DNA from: Flexithrix dorotheae DSM 6795 | GTDB taxonomy: Bacteria; Bacteroidota; Bacteroidia; Cytophagales; Flammeovirgaceae | Direction: 5' to 3' | DNA length: 64,000 nt | Assembly (NCBI RefSeq): GCF_000379765.1 | Contig: NZ_KB903436.1 | Span: 121,279-185,278, forward strand | In this document: positions 56,306 to 64,000 of the stretch, piece by piece | How the letters are laid out: each line of letters opens with the position of its first letter | Position numbering within the stretch: the first letter of the stretch is position 1 | Notes under the pieces: generated by a model | What the model was told of the DNA's origin: nothing | Databases searched by the model: none | The model's input: the letters and a program-made list of their open reading frames with translations, nothing else | Program-made: the position numbers and the translations under genes

Positions 56306-57694
56306 ATGAAAAAAAGATGGCACATTTCAAGAAGACGAATGCTTAAAGGACTTGGCGCAGCCATTTCCCTGCCTCTACTGGAAAGTATGCAATTTCCAGC
56401 TTCTGCATCATCATTAGGCAATCCCCAAAAAGCTCCGGTCAGATCGGCATTTTTCTTCATGCCAAATGGCATTCATCCCAACTATTGGACACCTGAAAAA
56501 CAGGGAAAAGATTTTGAACTGACCAGATTGCTAAAACCACTTAGCGGAGTAAAAGATGATATTCTGGTTTTAAGTGATTTGATGAATCAAAACTCCATAT
56601 TTGAGGGTGGAGATGGACACTATGCCAGAACAGCCAATATTCTTACCTGTATGCAAATTAAAAAAACTACAGGTGACAATATCAGCAGCGGAGGTATTTC
56701 CCTTGACCAGCTTATTGCTCAGAAAACCGGGCAGGAAACGCTTTTCCCCTCACTGGAATATGGCCTGGATAAAATCACCACAGGGGTAGATATTAATGTA
56801 GGCTTTACAAGACTTTATGGAGCAAATATCTCCTGGAAATCACCCACCCAGCCGGTTTCAAAAGAAATTGATCCCAGAATGGCTTTTGACAGACTGTTCC
56901 GAAATTATATTCCCGGGAAAAAACAAGCTGAAGACCCCTTTAAAAAGAGTGTTTTGGATTTGGTAATGGCTGATGCCAAAGCCCTGAAAAAAGATTTGGG
57001 AAGGAGTGACCAGGATAAGGTAGAGGAATATTTGGAATCCATCCGATCAGTAGAAAAGCGAATTGTAAACGAGGAAAAACGGAAAGATTTTGAAATTAAT
57101 ATTTCCCCTGACCTAAAAAAAGAATTAATCAGAATAGATCAGGATATTGATGAATATACAGAAATGTATTCCGGAGTAGATGTCACTGAAAAAACCCGTT
57201 TGATGATGGATATCATTACCCTGGCTTTTTGGAGTGATGCCACCAGGGTTAATTCCTTTATGTTTGGGAATTCAGTTTCCAACCGAAATTTTTCCTTTTT
57301 AGATGGTGTAAATGGAAACCACCATTCTATTTCTCATCATATGAACAATCCGGAAAAAATGGAAGAATATGCCAAAATTAACCTATGGCATATGGAACAA
57401 TATGCTTATTTCCTTGAAAAACTAAAATCCATAAAAGAAGGAGACAAAACCCTGCTGGATAATTCCATGGTTTTCTTTACCTCCAGCTTAAGAGATGGCA
57501 ACCGGCATTCCCCAATCGATATCCCGGTGGTTCTTGCCGGAAAAGGTGGTGGAAAATTAAATACAGGTCAGTTTATCAAGTACAAGGAAAAGACTCCTTT
57601 GGCCAATTTATACCTCACCATGCTCAATTGCCTTGGTATAGAAAAAGAAAGTTTTGGGGATAGTACTGGCCAGTTGGATGGTATTCTGGCTTAA
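56306..57694 (+). CDS. DUF1552 protein with Tat signal
   Basis: A 462-residue protein that starts 31 bases after the di-haem gene. The N-terminus has a twin-arginine signal (SRRRMLKGLGAAISLPLLES), so it is exported folded, often a sign of a bound cofactor or metal. The remainder matches DUF1552: FMPNGIHPNYWTPEKQGKDF, DDILVLSDLMNQ, GDGHYARTANILT, and MMDIITLAFWSDATRVNSFM. The fold is thought to be related to sulfatase/alkaline-phosphatase-like proteins (DUF1501 type), but the function is unknown. With its neighbour it forms the conserved DUF1587-DUF1552 pair. Confidence 0.88.
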   Translation: MKKRWHISRRRMLKGLGAAISLPLLESMQFPASASSLGNPQKAPVRSAFFFMPNGIHPNYWTPEKQGKDFELTRLLKPLSGVKDDILVLSDLMNQNSIFEGGDGHYARTANILTCMQIKKTTGDNISSGGISLDQLIAQKTGQETLFPSLEYGLDKITTGVDINVGFTRLYGANISWKSPTQPVSKEIDPRMAFDRLFRNYIPGKKQAEDPFKKSVLDLVMADAKALKKDLGRSDQDKVEEYLESIRSVEKRIVNEEKRKDFEINISPDLKKELIRIDQDIDEYTEMYSGVDVTEKTRLMMDIITLAFWSDATRVNSFMFGNSVSNRNFSFLDGVNGNHHSISHHMNNPEKMEEYAKINLWHMEQYAYFLEKLKSIKEGDKTLLDNSMVFFTSSLRDGNRHSPIDIPVVLAGKGGGKLNTGQFIKYKEKTPLANLYLTMLNCLGIEKESFGDSTGQLDGILA

Positions 57695-57806
57695 TTAATA
57701 CTTACTTAAAACCAATAATTCCCAATGTACTCCTACAAAAGATTTAATGAGGCAGCTTTTTTAATCACATTGGGAATTGCGGATTTAATACCTGTGAAAC
57801 TAGCAA

Positions 57807-59303
57807 ATGGAAAAAACGAGATTGTTGACAGACAAGAATAGGAAATTAGTAAGGTTGTTTATCGGATTATTCGCTTTGAGTTTTATTACTTTAAGCATTT
57901 TGCCATTCCTCAAGACCTGGGAATTTCCAGCTTTGTTTCTGCTATTGGGCAGATTTCACCCTTTAATTCTCCATTTTCCTATTGTACTAATCATTGCGGT
58001 TTTGGCCATCGAACTGCTGAAAAATTTCAATTGGTTCAAACCACTGGCAACCGCCAGGATGATGTTACTTATTCTGGCATCCATTTCTTCAACCATTACC
58101 ATCATTGCCGGATTTTTACTGTTTGCTTCCGGAGAATATTCCGGGAATCTGATCAATAATCACTTTTGGGGAGGCCTGGTTACCGGAGCAGGAATATTGC
58201 TGGCTACACTTTTCTTTTATTGCTATCAGCATATTTCCAATCATTACCAAAAACCCTATTTCATTGCTCTGGCTATTGGTAATTTAAGTCTGGCTTATAC
58301 CAGCCATATGGGTGGGATGGCCACTCACGGACAGGATTTTCTTACCGAATACATTCCGGAAATAATGAGTAGTTTTAAGCAGGTAGCACAAAAATCTCCT
58401 GAAGAAATGCTGATTTATTCGGATATGGTGGCGCCAATTCTGGAAGCCAAATGTCTGAGTTGTCATAATGAAAATAAAAGTAAGGGGGATTTTTTAATGA
58501 CCTCCTATGCACAATTGCTTGCTGGAGGGAAAAGTGAAAAAGCAGGATTGACACCTGGTGACCTGGAAAAAAGTGAATTATTTCAAAGAATCATTTTACC
58601 AGCCGATCATGATGACCATATGCCTCCTCCCGGCAAAACGCCAATGAGTGAAAATGAAATTGCCTTATTAAAAACCTGGATTTCCTCTGGAGCTCCGGAA
58701 AACACTAAAATCGGTGAAATTGAAAAATCGTCTGAATTAGGTCTGGTCATTCAGCAAAATATGGATGAGATTGAGCGGCTGAACCGGAAACTGGCCCTCA
58801 AAAAAATGGAAAAGGCGGCTTTGAAAGAAGAACTTCAGGAATTAGGAGAAAAACTCAATATTTCGATTGATGAAGACCCGGATGAAGAAGGTAATCTTTT
58901 TGCCATTTCCATGAACTTCCCTCCTGCTCCATTCACTAATGACCAGTTTAAGCAGTTAAGTCCCTATTTTGATCATTTCTCCAAAGCCTCATTAGTTTCC
59001 AGTGATATCGATGACAATGGGCTGTATTACCTTGGAAAAATGACTAATCTAAAAAAACTTTACCTGCAAAAAACCGGAATAGATGGTTCCGGATTAATTC
59101 ATTTGCAAAACCTAAAATCCCTAAAAGTGCTCAATTTATCCCATACAAATGTAGATGATGCACAGGCACTCACCCTCATTCAATTTCCCGCACTTGAAAA
59201 AGTCTATTTATTTGATACCAACAATTCCAGAAATCTGGTAGATGCCATCAACAAACACAAACCAGATATGCAAATCATTTTGGAGGAAGGTCCTTTTTAT
59301 TAA
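57807..59303 (+). CDS. DUF2231 membrane cytochrome with leucine-rich-repeat tail
   Basis: A 498-residue protein. The N-terminal membrane part (about 15-170) has several transmembrane helices of DUF2231 type, including FHPLILHFPIVLIIAVLAIE and a histidine-bearing NHFWGGLVTGAGILLATLFF. A PSCyt1-type cytochrome c domain follows with haem motif CLSCH at 216-220 and a distal MPPPGKTPMS. Then comes a charged helical stretch (about 310-350), and a C-terminal leucine-rich-repeat-like part (about 385-490, MTNLKKLYLQKTGIDGSGLI). It could receive electrons from the two exported proteins upstream and anchor them to the membrane. This is an inference from domain order and operon position. Confidence 0.86.
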   Translation: MEKTRLLTDKNRKLVRLFIGLFALSFITLSILPFLKTWEFPALFLLLGRFHPLILHFPIVLIIAVLAIELLKNFNWFKPLATARMMLLILASISSTITIIAGFLLFASGEYSGNLINNHFWGGLVTGAGILLATLFFYCYQHISNHYQKPYFIALAIGNLSLAYTSHMGGMATHGQDFLTEYIPEIMSSFKQVAQKSPEEMLIYSDMVAPILEAKCLSCHNENKSKGDFLMTSYAQLLAGGKSEKAGLTPGDLEKSELFQRIILPADHDDHMPPPGKTPMSENEIALLKTWISSGAPENTKIGEIEKSSELGLVIQQNMDEIERLNRKLALKKMEKAALKEELQELGEKLNISIDEDPDEEGNLFAISMNFPPAPFTNDQFKQLSPYFDHFSKASLVSSDIDDNGLYYLGKMTNLKKLYLQKTGIDGSGLIHLQNLKSLKVLNLSHTNVDDAQALTLIQFPALEKVYLFDTNNSRNLVDAINKHKPDMQIILEEGPFY

Positions 59304-59781
59304 GTTTGTAATTTCCCCGACTTTCTCATCCGCTGGTTGAAGTTTGTAGCCCCAAGATTGAAAATTAATAAAAAGGATGAAACATTTTTAGCCCTTCAAT
59401 TACAAAAAAATATTTTCTGATAATGTTATAATAAGCAAGACCGGCTTCAAAATTAGTCTGGGAAAGATTACCAGATACTGGTGTTTTTTTTCAAGTCCCA
59501 AGTGGGAAAGTATTACAGATAACTACCTTACTTTCTCGGAAAACCTTTTTGAAGGCAGAGATTTTTTTGCCCCTTTTTCATCGACTGGAAAAAGGGGCGG
59601 AAGCTAAATCTTCTTGCTTTGATTATATTATTAGTATTGAAATTTTGTGTGAAAGGTCATTAATAAAATCAAAAAATTTTAGTATTCTACCCAAGCAACT
59701 TCAACCCAATGATTGAACTGGGGAAAAAGACAGGTTTTGTAAACCGGATTTAAGCAGAAATATTAAATTCAGGAAACCCTG
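59304..59781. other. 478-base intergenic region with one hairpin
   Basis: This lies between two convergent operons. The main structure is a perfect 10-bp hairpin, GCCCCTTTTT (59569-59578) and AAAAAGGGGC (59589-59598). It is preceded by a T-run rather than followed by one on the plus strand, so it does not fit a standard terminator in either direction. No plausible gene was seen. Confidence 0.5.
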
Positions 59782-60792
59782 CTAACTCAACTCCCTCACC
59801 TCAATTATTTCCTCTTTTCCCCCATCAACCTTAATAAAATTAATCAAAGGCCTTCCGCATTTGGGGAAATCAATTTTCATCCGGTCACCTTCTTCCAGTT
59901 TTATGCCGGCTCCATAGCTAAATGCACCAGTGCCAAAAAAATGAATATGGACCTGGCCAGGTAGCCGATGTTGTTTGTATTTAAAATGATGATATTCCAA
60001 ATTGCTCAGGTGATGGGTAATGTTATTTTCCCCGGTTTTTACTTCGGAGCTCCAAATTTCATCCCCTTTTCGCTCCACAGAAACTTTTCCGGGAATATCT
60101 TTAAAATCTAACCCTAATATTAGTTCAGGCCCAATCGCACATTCTCTTAATTTTGAAGGAGCCAGATATAAATAATTCTTTTTCTCCATTACATGATCCG
60201 AAAACTCATTGGCAGTGGCGAAACCAACTCTGACCGGATTTCCTTCAGAATCAATCACATAGATTCCGGCAATTTCGGCTTCCTCCCCCCCATCGTCCGC
60301 ATAAGCCGGAACCGAAAGAGCCTCCAGATGTCCTTTCAACACACTTCCATTTCCTTTATAAAACCATTCCGGCTGCACACCAATCTTGCCATTTTCAGGC
60401 TTTCCTCCTTTTTCTCCCCACAAATACATCTCGATACTATCATTTAATTCTTTACCGCTGTTGGCTGCTGTATGCATTTTCTGTCGGTTTTCTGCACTGG
60501 CTTTGTGGGTAAGCCCTGTTCCGGAAAGCACACACATGGCAGGTTGCTCAGGATGATCAAATGCGGGAAGAATCTTCCAGTCACTTTCCCCTTTATAAAT
60601 GGCATTGTAATCCAAAATATCTTCAGAAAGGGAAGCATTTAACATTTTGGTTAATGTTGTCCCCTTTTCCAAAACCTCTGTGACCATTTGGTAAATGGAA
60701 GTAAATTTTTCCCCTGCCAAATGCAGATTCCCTTCTTCTACCCTGGCAATTCTTCTGCCGTGTTCCGGATGACTGAGTTGTATTAGATTCAT
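59782..60792 (-). CDS. AraD1/GguC-type FAH-superfamily enzyme
   Basis: A 336-residue cytoplasmic enzyme of the fumarylacetoacetate-hydrolase superfamily. The signature GTGLTHKASAENRQKMH (91-107) is typical of the AraD1/GguC group, and the metal-binding acids are probably in EEAEIAGIYVI and nearby. Members include 2-keto-3-deoxy-L-arabonate or pentonate dehydratases of oxidative pentose and sugar-acid catabolism. It is downstream of an SDR dehydrogenase gene in the same direction, and near a sugar-porter gene and xylan enzymes. The probable task is dehydration of a 2-keto-3-deoxy sugar acid. The exact substrate cannot be read from sequence. Confidence 0.8.
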   Translation of the reverse strand: MNLIQLSHPEHGRRIARVEEGNLHLAGEKFTSIYQMVTEVLEKGTTLTKMLNASLSEDILDYNAIYKGESDWKILPAFDHPEQPAMCVLSGTGLTHKASAENRQKMHTAANSGKELNDSIEMYLWGEKGGKPENGKIGVQPEWFYKGNGSVLKGHLEALSVPAYADDGGEEAEIAGIYVIDSEGNPVRVGFATANEFSDHVMEKKNYLYLAPSKLRECAIGPELILGLDFKDIPGKVSVERKGDEIWSSEVKTGENNITHHLSNLEYHHFKYKQHRLPGQVHIHFFGTGAFSYGAGIKLEEGDRMKIDFPKCGRPLINFIKVDGGKEEIIEVRELS

Positions 60793-60898
60793 GTTTTATA
60801 AAATGAATAGGACAATTATTTCTTTGTTTTAAAAAATAGATAAAACCTAAAAAGCTTTCCTTTATCTTCTCCGGAAAGAAAAATGCTAAGAATGTTTA

Positions 60899-61675
60899 TT
60901 ACTGAGCCAGCCAGCCCCCGTCAATGGCATATCCGGCTCCGGTTACGAAAGCAGATGCAGGACTTGCCAGAAACAAAGCGATTCCCCCTATTTCGTGTAA
61001 TTCTCCCCATCTGCCCATGGGTATTTTATTTAAAAATTCCTGAAACTTTTCCTTGTTTTCTGTGAGGGGCAAATTCATTTCAGTTGCAAAAGGCCCTGGT
61101 AAAAGGGCATTAACAGTTATATTTTCTCTGGCTAATTCCAATCCCAAAGACCGGGTTAATTGCATCACTGCCCCCTTGCTGGTGGCATAAGGTGTTCTGT
61201 CAGGAATGGCCACATTGGAAAAAATGGAACCAACGTTAATGATTTTCCCATATTTATTTTTTCGCATTACCGGCACCACTTCTCTGCAAACCAACCAGGA
61301 ACCCGTTACATTTATTCGCATCACCTGATTAAATTCTTCCAGTGTCAATTCCTCAATTTTTCCTCTGATATTAATTCCTGCCGAATTGATCAGGATATCA
61401 ATTTTGCCGAACTTTTCTACTGTGCTTTCCACCATGGATTTTACTGCTTCTTCCTGTGTTACATCACATGGAATAGCTATACTTTCCACACCATAAGCTG
61501 CACTGATCAATTCCTGAGCTTGTATATTGCGTTTTGTATCTCTTCCCGCAATGGCAATTTTAGCACCTGCCTCAGCCAAAGCTTTTGCCATTTCCAAGCC
61601 CAATCCCCTGTTTCCTCCCACAACTAAAGCCACCTGACCTTCCAATTTAAACTGATCTAAAATACTCATTTTCAT
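60899..61675 (-). CDS. SDR-family NAD(P)-dependent dehydrogenase
   Basis: A 258-residue classical short-chain dehydrogenase. The nucleotide-binding motif is GGNRGLG (20-26), with Gly in place of the usual Thr of TGxxxGxG. NSAG is at 97-100, catalytic Ser150 in INVGS, Tyr163 and Lys167 in YATSK, and the usual ending GAGYAIDGGW. The protein resembles sugar or sugar-acid dehydrogenases such as gluconate 5-dehydrogenase or KduD-like enzymes. It precedes the AraD1-type gene by about 106 bases. It may oxidise a pentose, an L-sugar or a ketodeoxy acid, with the substrate undecided. Confidence 0.88.
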   Translation of the reverse strand: MKMSILDQFKLEGQVALVVGGNRGLGLEMAKALAEAGAKIAIAGRDTKRNIQAQELISAAYGVESIAIPCDVTQEEAVKSMVESTVEKFGKIDILINSAGINIRGKIEELTLEEFNQVMRINVTGSWLVCREVVPVMRKNKYGKIINVGSIFSNVAIPDRTPYATSKGAVMQLTRSLGLELARENITVNALLPGPFATEMNLPLTENKEKFQEFLNKIPMGRWGELHEIGGIALFLASPASAFVTGAGYAIDGGWLAQ

Positions 61676-61896
61676 AAATTACAAATTATACGGTCTTCCT
61701 AAAAAAGCATTGATTTTTGCCTTCTGAGTAAGATATTCATTTCTGGTTAAATTTAAAAAACTTGAAATCCTGGGGAAAGAAAATGTTTGGCATTTTCGAA
61801 AAAATCACTAAATTAAGTTTACAAAACTCCAAAAATAGACTTGTAATCTATTTTAGCTTTATTGGTATTTGGCAGGAACTCTTAAAAATTCAAATC

Positions 61897-63228
61897 ATGA
61901 TTGATCTATCCAAACACCCCGGTAAAGTTATATCCATTTTTTTACTCGTTTCCCTTTGTCTGATAAACTGCAAGCCCAAAAAGTTAAATTCTGACAATTA
62001 TAGGGCTGATATGGTGACCTCCTGGAATAAAATTGTTTTAGAATATGCCATCATGGAAGATGGACTTCTTACCTTAAAAGGAATAAGAACCGCTGCACTT
62101 ATGCACCTGGCCATTCATAATGCCCTGAATGTTATTCAACCAGAATATGCTTGCTTTAAATTTGAGGAAGAGGCTACAGCAGCCAATCCTATAGCTGCAA
62201 CCGCACAAGCCGCATTTGAAATTGCAGCAAATCAGTTTCCCGATAAAAAAGCCGCTCTTGAAGCAGAAAGAAATAAATGGCTATCCACTGTTACGGAGGA
62301 TAATTTGAAAACAGCAGGAATAAAACTTGGGAAATTATCTGCCATGGCAGCCCTAAAAGCAAGGGAAAATGACGATTGGAACGGAGAGGCTGATTATACC
62401 TGGCATCCCATGGCCCCTGGTGTTTATGCAGAATTCAATGAACACAGTGGTACTCCTGAAGGATTTATTTTTGGTGCCGGGTGGGCCGCTGCCCAACCTT
62501 TTCTGCTGCCCAGCCAGGATTATTTTCGCTCGCCTCCACCCCCGGAAATTAAAAGTGAGGAATATACCAGGGCATTCAATGAGGTAAAAGAAGCTGGAAG
62601 TACAAATAGTGACGTGAGAACAGATGATCAGGCACATTTTGCCATGTGGTGGAAGGATTTTGTGGAGAATTCCCATAACAGATTAGCCCGGGAACTTGTG
62701 GGGAAAGAAAAACTTAACCTTTGGGAATCGGCAAGACTTTTTGCCTTATTAAACATGACGATTTATGATGCCTATGTCAACGTGTTTGATAACAAATTTC
62801 ATTACAATCACTGGAGGCCATACACAGCCATCAGATGGGCAGACCATGATGAAAATCCTGCAACCGTGCAGGATACCTCCTGGAATAATTTGCACCAGCA
62901 TACCTACGCCTTTCCTTCCTACCCTTCTGCTCACGGGACGGCCAGCACAGCCGCCATGACGGTTTTGGCAAATGCTTTAGGCACAGGAGACCAATATTCA
63001 TTTACCATGACTACCGAAGAGGTGGACAGTGCCGGGCCATTTTCCGGGAAAATTAAAATGGACCCGCCAACCCGTTCATTCCAATCCTTTTCTGAAGCCG
63101 GAATGGAAGCTTCCTTGTCCCGGGTTTATTTAGGCATTCACTTTAGATATGATTCAGAGGAGGGTTTTGAACTTGGGAAAAAAATTGGGGAATACGCTGT
63201 TCAAAACTATTTGCTTCCAGTAAAATAG
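61897..63228 (+). CDS. Vanadium-dependent haloperoxidase / PAP2-family lipoprotein
   Basis: A 443-residue lipoprotein. The ATG at 61897 gives a lipoprotein signal ending LINC (Cys25); an in-frame TTG at 61762 adds 45 unlikely residues. The C-terminal half has the complete vanadate/phosphate-binding set: Lys300 and Arg307 in KFHYNHWRP, Ser344-Ala345-His346 in PSAHGTA, and Arg409 and His415 in SRVYLGIHF. The spacing (7 residues Lys-Arg, 6 residues Arg-His) is as in fungal vanadium chloroperoxidase. It could be a bromo- or iodoperoxidase or an acid phosphatase, which share these residues. Haloperoxidase would suit a red-algae-associated organism, but this is inference. Confidence 0.88.
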   Translation: MIDLSKHPGKVISIFLLVSLCLINCKPKKLNSDNYRADMVTSWNKIVLEYAIMEDGLLTLKGIRTAALMHLAIHNALNVIQPEYACFKFEEEATAANPIAATAQAAFEIAANQFPDKKAALEAERNKWLSTVTEDNLKTAGIKLGKLSAMAALKARENDDWNGEADYTWHPMAPGVYAEFNEHSGTPEGFIFGAGWAAAQPFLLPSQDYFRSPPPPEIKSEEYTRAFNEVKEAGSTNSDVRTDDQAHFAMWWKDFVENSHNRLARELVGKEKLNLWESARLFALLNMTIYDAYVNVFDNKFHYNHWRPYTAIRWADHDENPATVQDTSWNNLHQHTYAFPSYPSAHGTASTAAMTVLANALGTGDQYSFTMTTEEVDSAGPFSGKIKMDPPTRSFQSFSEAGMEASLSRVYLGIHFRYDSEEGFELGKKIGEYAVQNYLLPVK

Positions 63229-63260
63229 TCAGCCTTAAGTAACCTTCTCCCGTAGACTGG

Positions 63261-63276
63261 TTTCATTTTAATGAAA
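63261..63276. promoter_or_regulatory. Small palindrome before the sugar-porter gene
   Basis: TTTCATT (63261-63267) and AATGAAA (63270-63276) are separated by two bases, 101 bases before the MFS start. It is a possible regulator site. The remaining part of the 148-base gap is AT-rich without a clear promoter. Confidence 0.3.
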
Positions 63277-63376
63277 ATATGCTTTCCGGCAGGTCCAATC
63301 CAATTTACGATTATTATATTTAGGAAATGAATACTTCAAAAAATACTAAATAAAATAAAGTAACAAACTAGAAAAT

Positions 63377-64000
63377 ATGAAAAGGAAAATATTGATGTCC
63401 TCCCTGGTGGCTTCACTGGGAGGATTATTATTTGGTTTTGATACAGCGGTGATTTCCGGAGCCGAGCAGTCTATTAAAGTGGTTTTTGAATTGGATGGTT
63501 TCTGGCATGGCTTCACCAACTCCATTGCCCTGATCGGAACCATTATTGGTGCCCTGTTTTCCGGCATGCTGGGAGATAAATTCGGTCGAAGAGATACTTT
63601 AATTGTGCTGGCTGTTTTTTATGCTGTTTCTGCATTGGGCAGTGGACTTGCTGAATCCTGGTTTGGTTTTCTGTTTTATCGCTTTTTAGGAGGTTTGGGT
63701 GTAGGCGCTTCCTCAGTTTTAGGCCCCATGTACATCTCTGAAATTGCCCCTGCCAAACTCAGAGGAAGGCTGGTGGCCATGTTTCAGTTTAATATTGTTT
63801 TCGGTATTCTGGTCGCCTTTTTCTCCAATTACCTCATCAATAGCCTGGTGGCCAATGAAGCCTGGAGATGGATGCTTGCCGTGGAATTTGTCCCTGCGGT
63901 TTTATTCTTCCTTTTTCTGTTTTTAATCCCAAGGAGCCCAAGGTGGCTGGTCAAAAAGAACAGACATGAAGAAGCCAGACAGGTTTTGTCCGGTTTAAAC
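63377..64000 (+). CDS. Sugar-porter MFS transporter (partial, runs off the window)
   Basis: Only the first 208 codons are in the window and the frame is still open at the edge. The N-terminus shows major-facilitator sugar-porter motifs: GGLLFGFDTAVISGA in the first helix, GDKFGRRDT between helices 2 and 3, FLGGLGVGASSV, MYISEIAPAKLRGRL after helix 4, and PRSPRWL after helix 6. Such proteins are inner-membrane sugar:proton symporters for xylose, arabinose, galactose or glucose. With the nearby SDR and AraD1-type genes it suggests import and oxidation of a monosaccharide. The sugar is unknown. Confidence 0.93.
   Translation, partial: MKRKILMSSLVASLGGLLFGFDTAVISGAEQSIKVVFELDGFWHGFTNSIALIGTIIGALFSGMLGDKFGRRDTLIVLAVFYAVSALGSGLAESWFGFLFYRFLGGLGVGASSVLGPMYISEIAPAKLRGRLVAMFQFNIVFGILVAFFSNYLINSLVANEAWRWMLAVEFVPAVLFFLFLFLIPRSPRWLVKKNRHEEARQVLSGLN

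Noticed and set aside
57725..57841. A 38-codon frame starting MYSYKRFNEAAF just before the DUF2231 gene
   Set aside because: It overlaps the next start and has no recognisable features; kept as untranslated leader.
59569..59598. Intrinsic terminator at the GCCCC/GGGGC hairpin
   Set aside because: The stem has no T-run downstream on either strand, so it is listed only as a hairpin.
61762..61896. TTG-initiated 45-codon extension of the haloperoxidase-like gene
   Set aside because: The extension is not conserved-looking, and the lipoprotein signal starts at 61897.
1..64000. CRISPR arrays, tRNA or rRNA genes, phage or transposase genes
   Set aside because: None was found on reading both strands; short structured RNAs without strong signatures could have been missed by eye.

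Overview
The window comes from a Bacteroidota bacterium, most likely a marine or algae-associated member of the Cytophagales (Cyclobacteriaceae-like). The evidence is five TonB-dependent receptor or SusD families with typical SusC/SusD pairing, hybrid two-component systems (HTCS), a FecI/FecR pair, a type IX secretion (T9SS) sorting domain, an AT-rich composition, and -7 boxes of the Bacteroidota form TAnnTTTG. No rRNA, tRNA, CRISPR array or transposase was seen. Taxonomy below the phylum is inference.

Layout. (1) 124-7033: ECF sigma factor, anti-sigma factor FecR, and a SusC (with STN domain) plus SusD pair, with no enzyme beside them. (2) 7185-15384, minus strand: an iron/xenosiderophore-type locus with a TonB receptor, DUF4374 surface lipoprotein, periplasmic ankyrin protein, DUF2271 protein and a PepSY-membrane/flavodoxin/FAD-NAD reductase fusion. 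It resembles the XusABC system of Bacteroides with additional reductive parts. (3) 16007-31952: a red-algal galactan-type polysaccharide utilization locus (PUL) with GH86 agarase/porphyranase (T9SS-exported), GH29 exo-glycosidase, a LacI regulator, a PKD/CBM surface glycan-binding lipoprotein, SusD, SusC and a divergent HTCS. A large nested palindrome lies between susC and the HTCS. (4) 32093-46843: a pectin PUL with a second HTCS, then CE8, CE12, GH28, GH105, PL1, SusD and SusC on the minus strand. (5) 47077-53930: xylan genes, GH67 alpha-glucuronidase and GH10 xylanase, with a third Reg_prop/Y_Y_Y histidine kinase that lacks the receiver and AraC parts. (6) 54319-59303: three co-directional genes for an exported multi-haem/DUF1552/DUF2231 system of unknown function. 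(7) 59782-64000: an AraD1/GguC-type FAH-family enzyme and an SDR dehydrogenase (minus), a vanadium-haloperoxidase/PAP2-like lipoprotein, and the start of a sugar-porter MFS gene that runs off the window.

How the genes fit together. Surface and periplasmic enzymes cut galactan, pectin or xylan. SusCD pairs import the oligomers, and the neighbouring HTCS or LacI proteins probably sense the products. The FAH/SDR/MFS genes look like cytoplasmic import and catabolism of sugar acids or pentoses. Recurrent GGGTAAA/TTTACCC half-sites occur in three gaps beside the sensor-kinase genes and are a testable shared regulatory signal.

The least explained parts are the three-gene haem/DUF1552 cluster, the ankyrin/DUF2271/flavoreductase extension of the Xus-like locus, and the regulatory dyad at 27250-27344.
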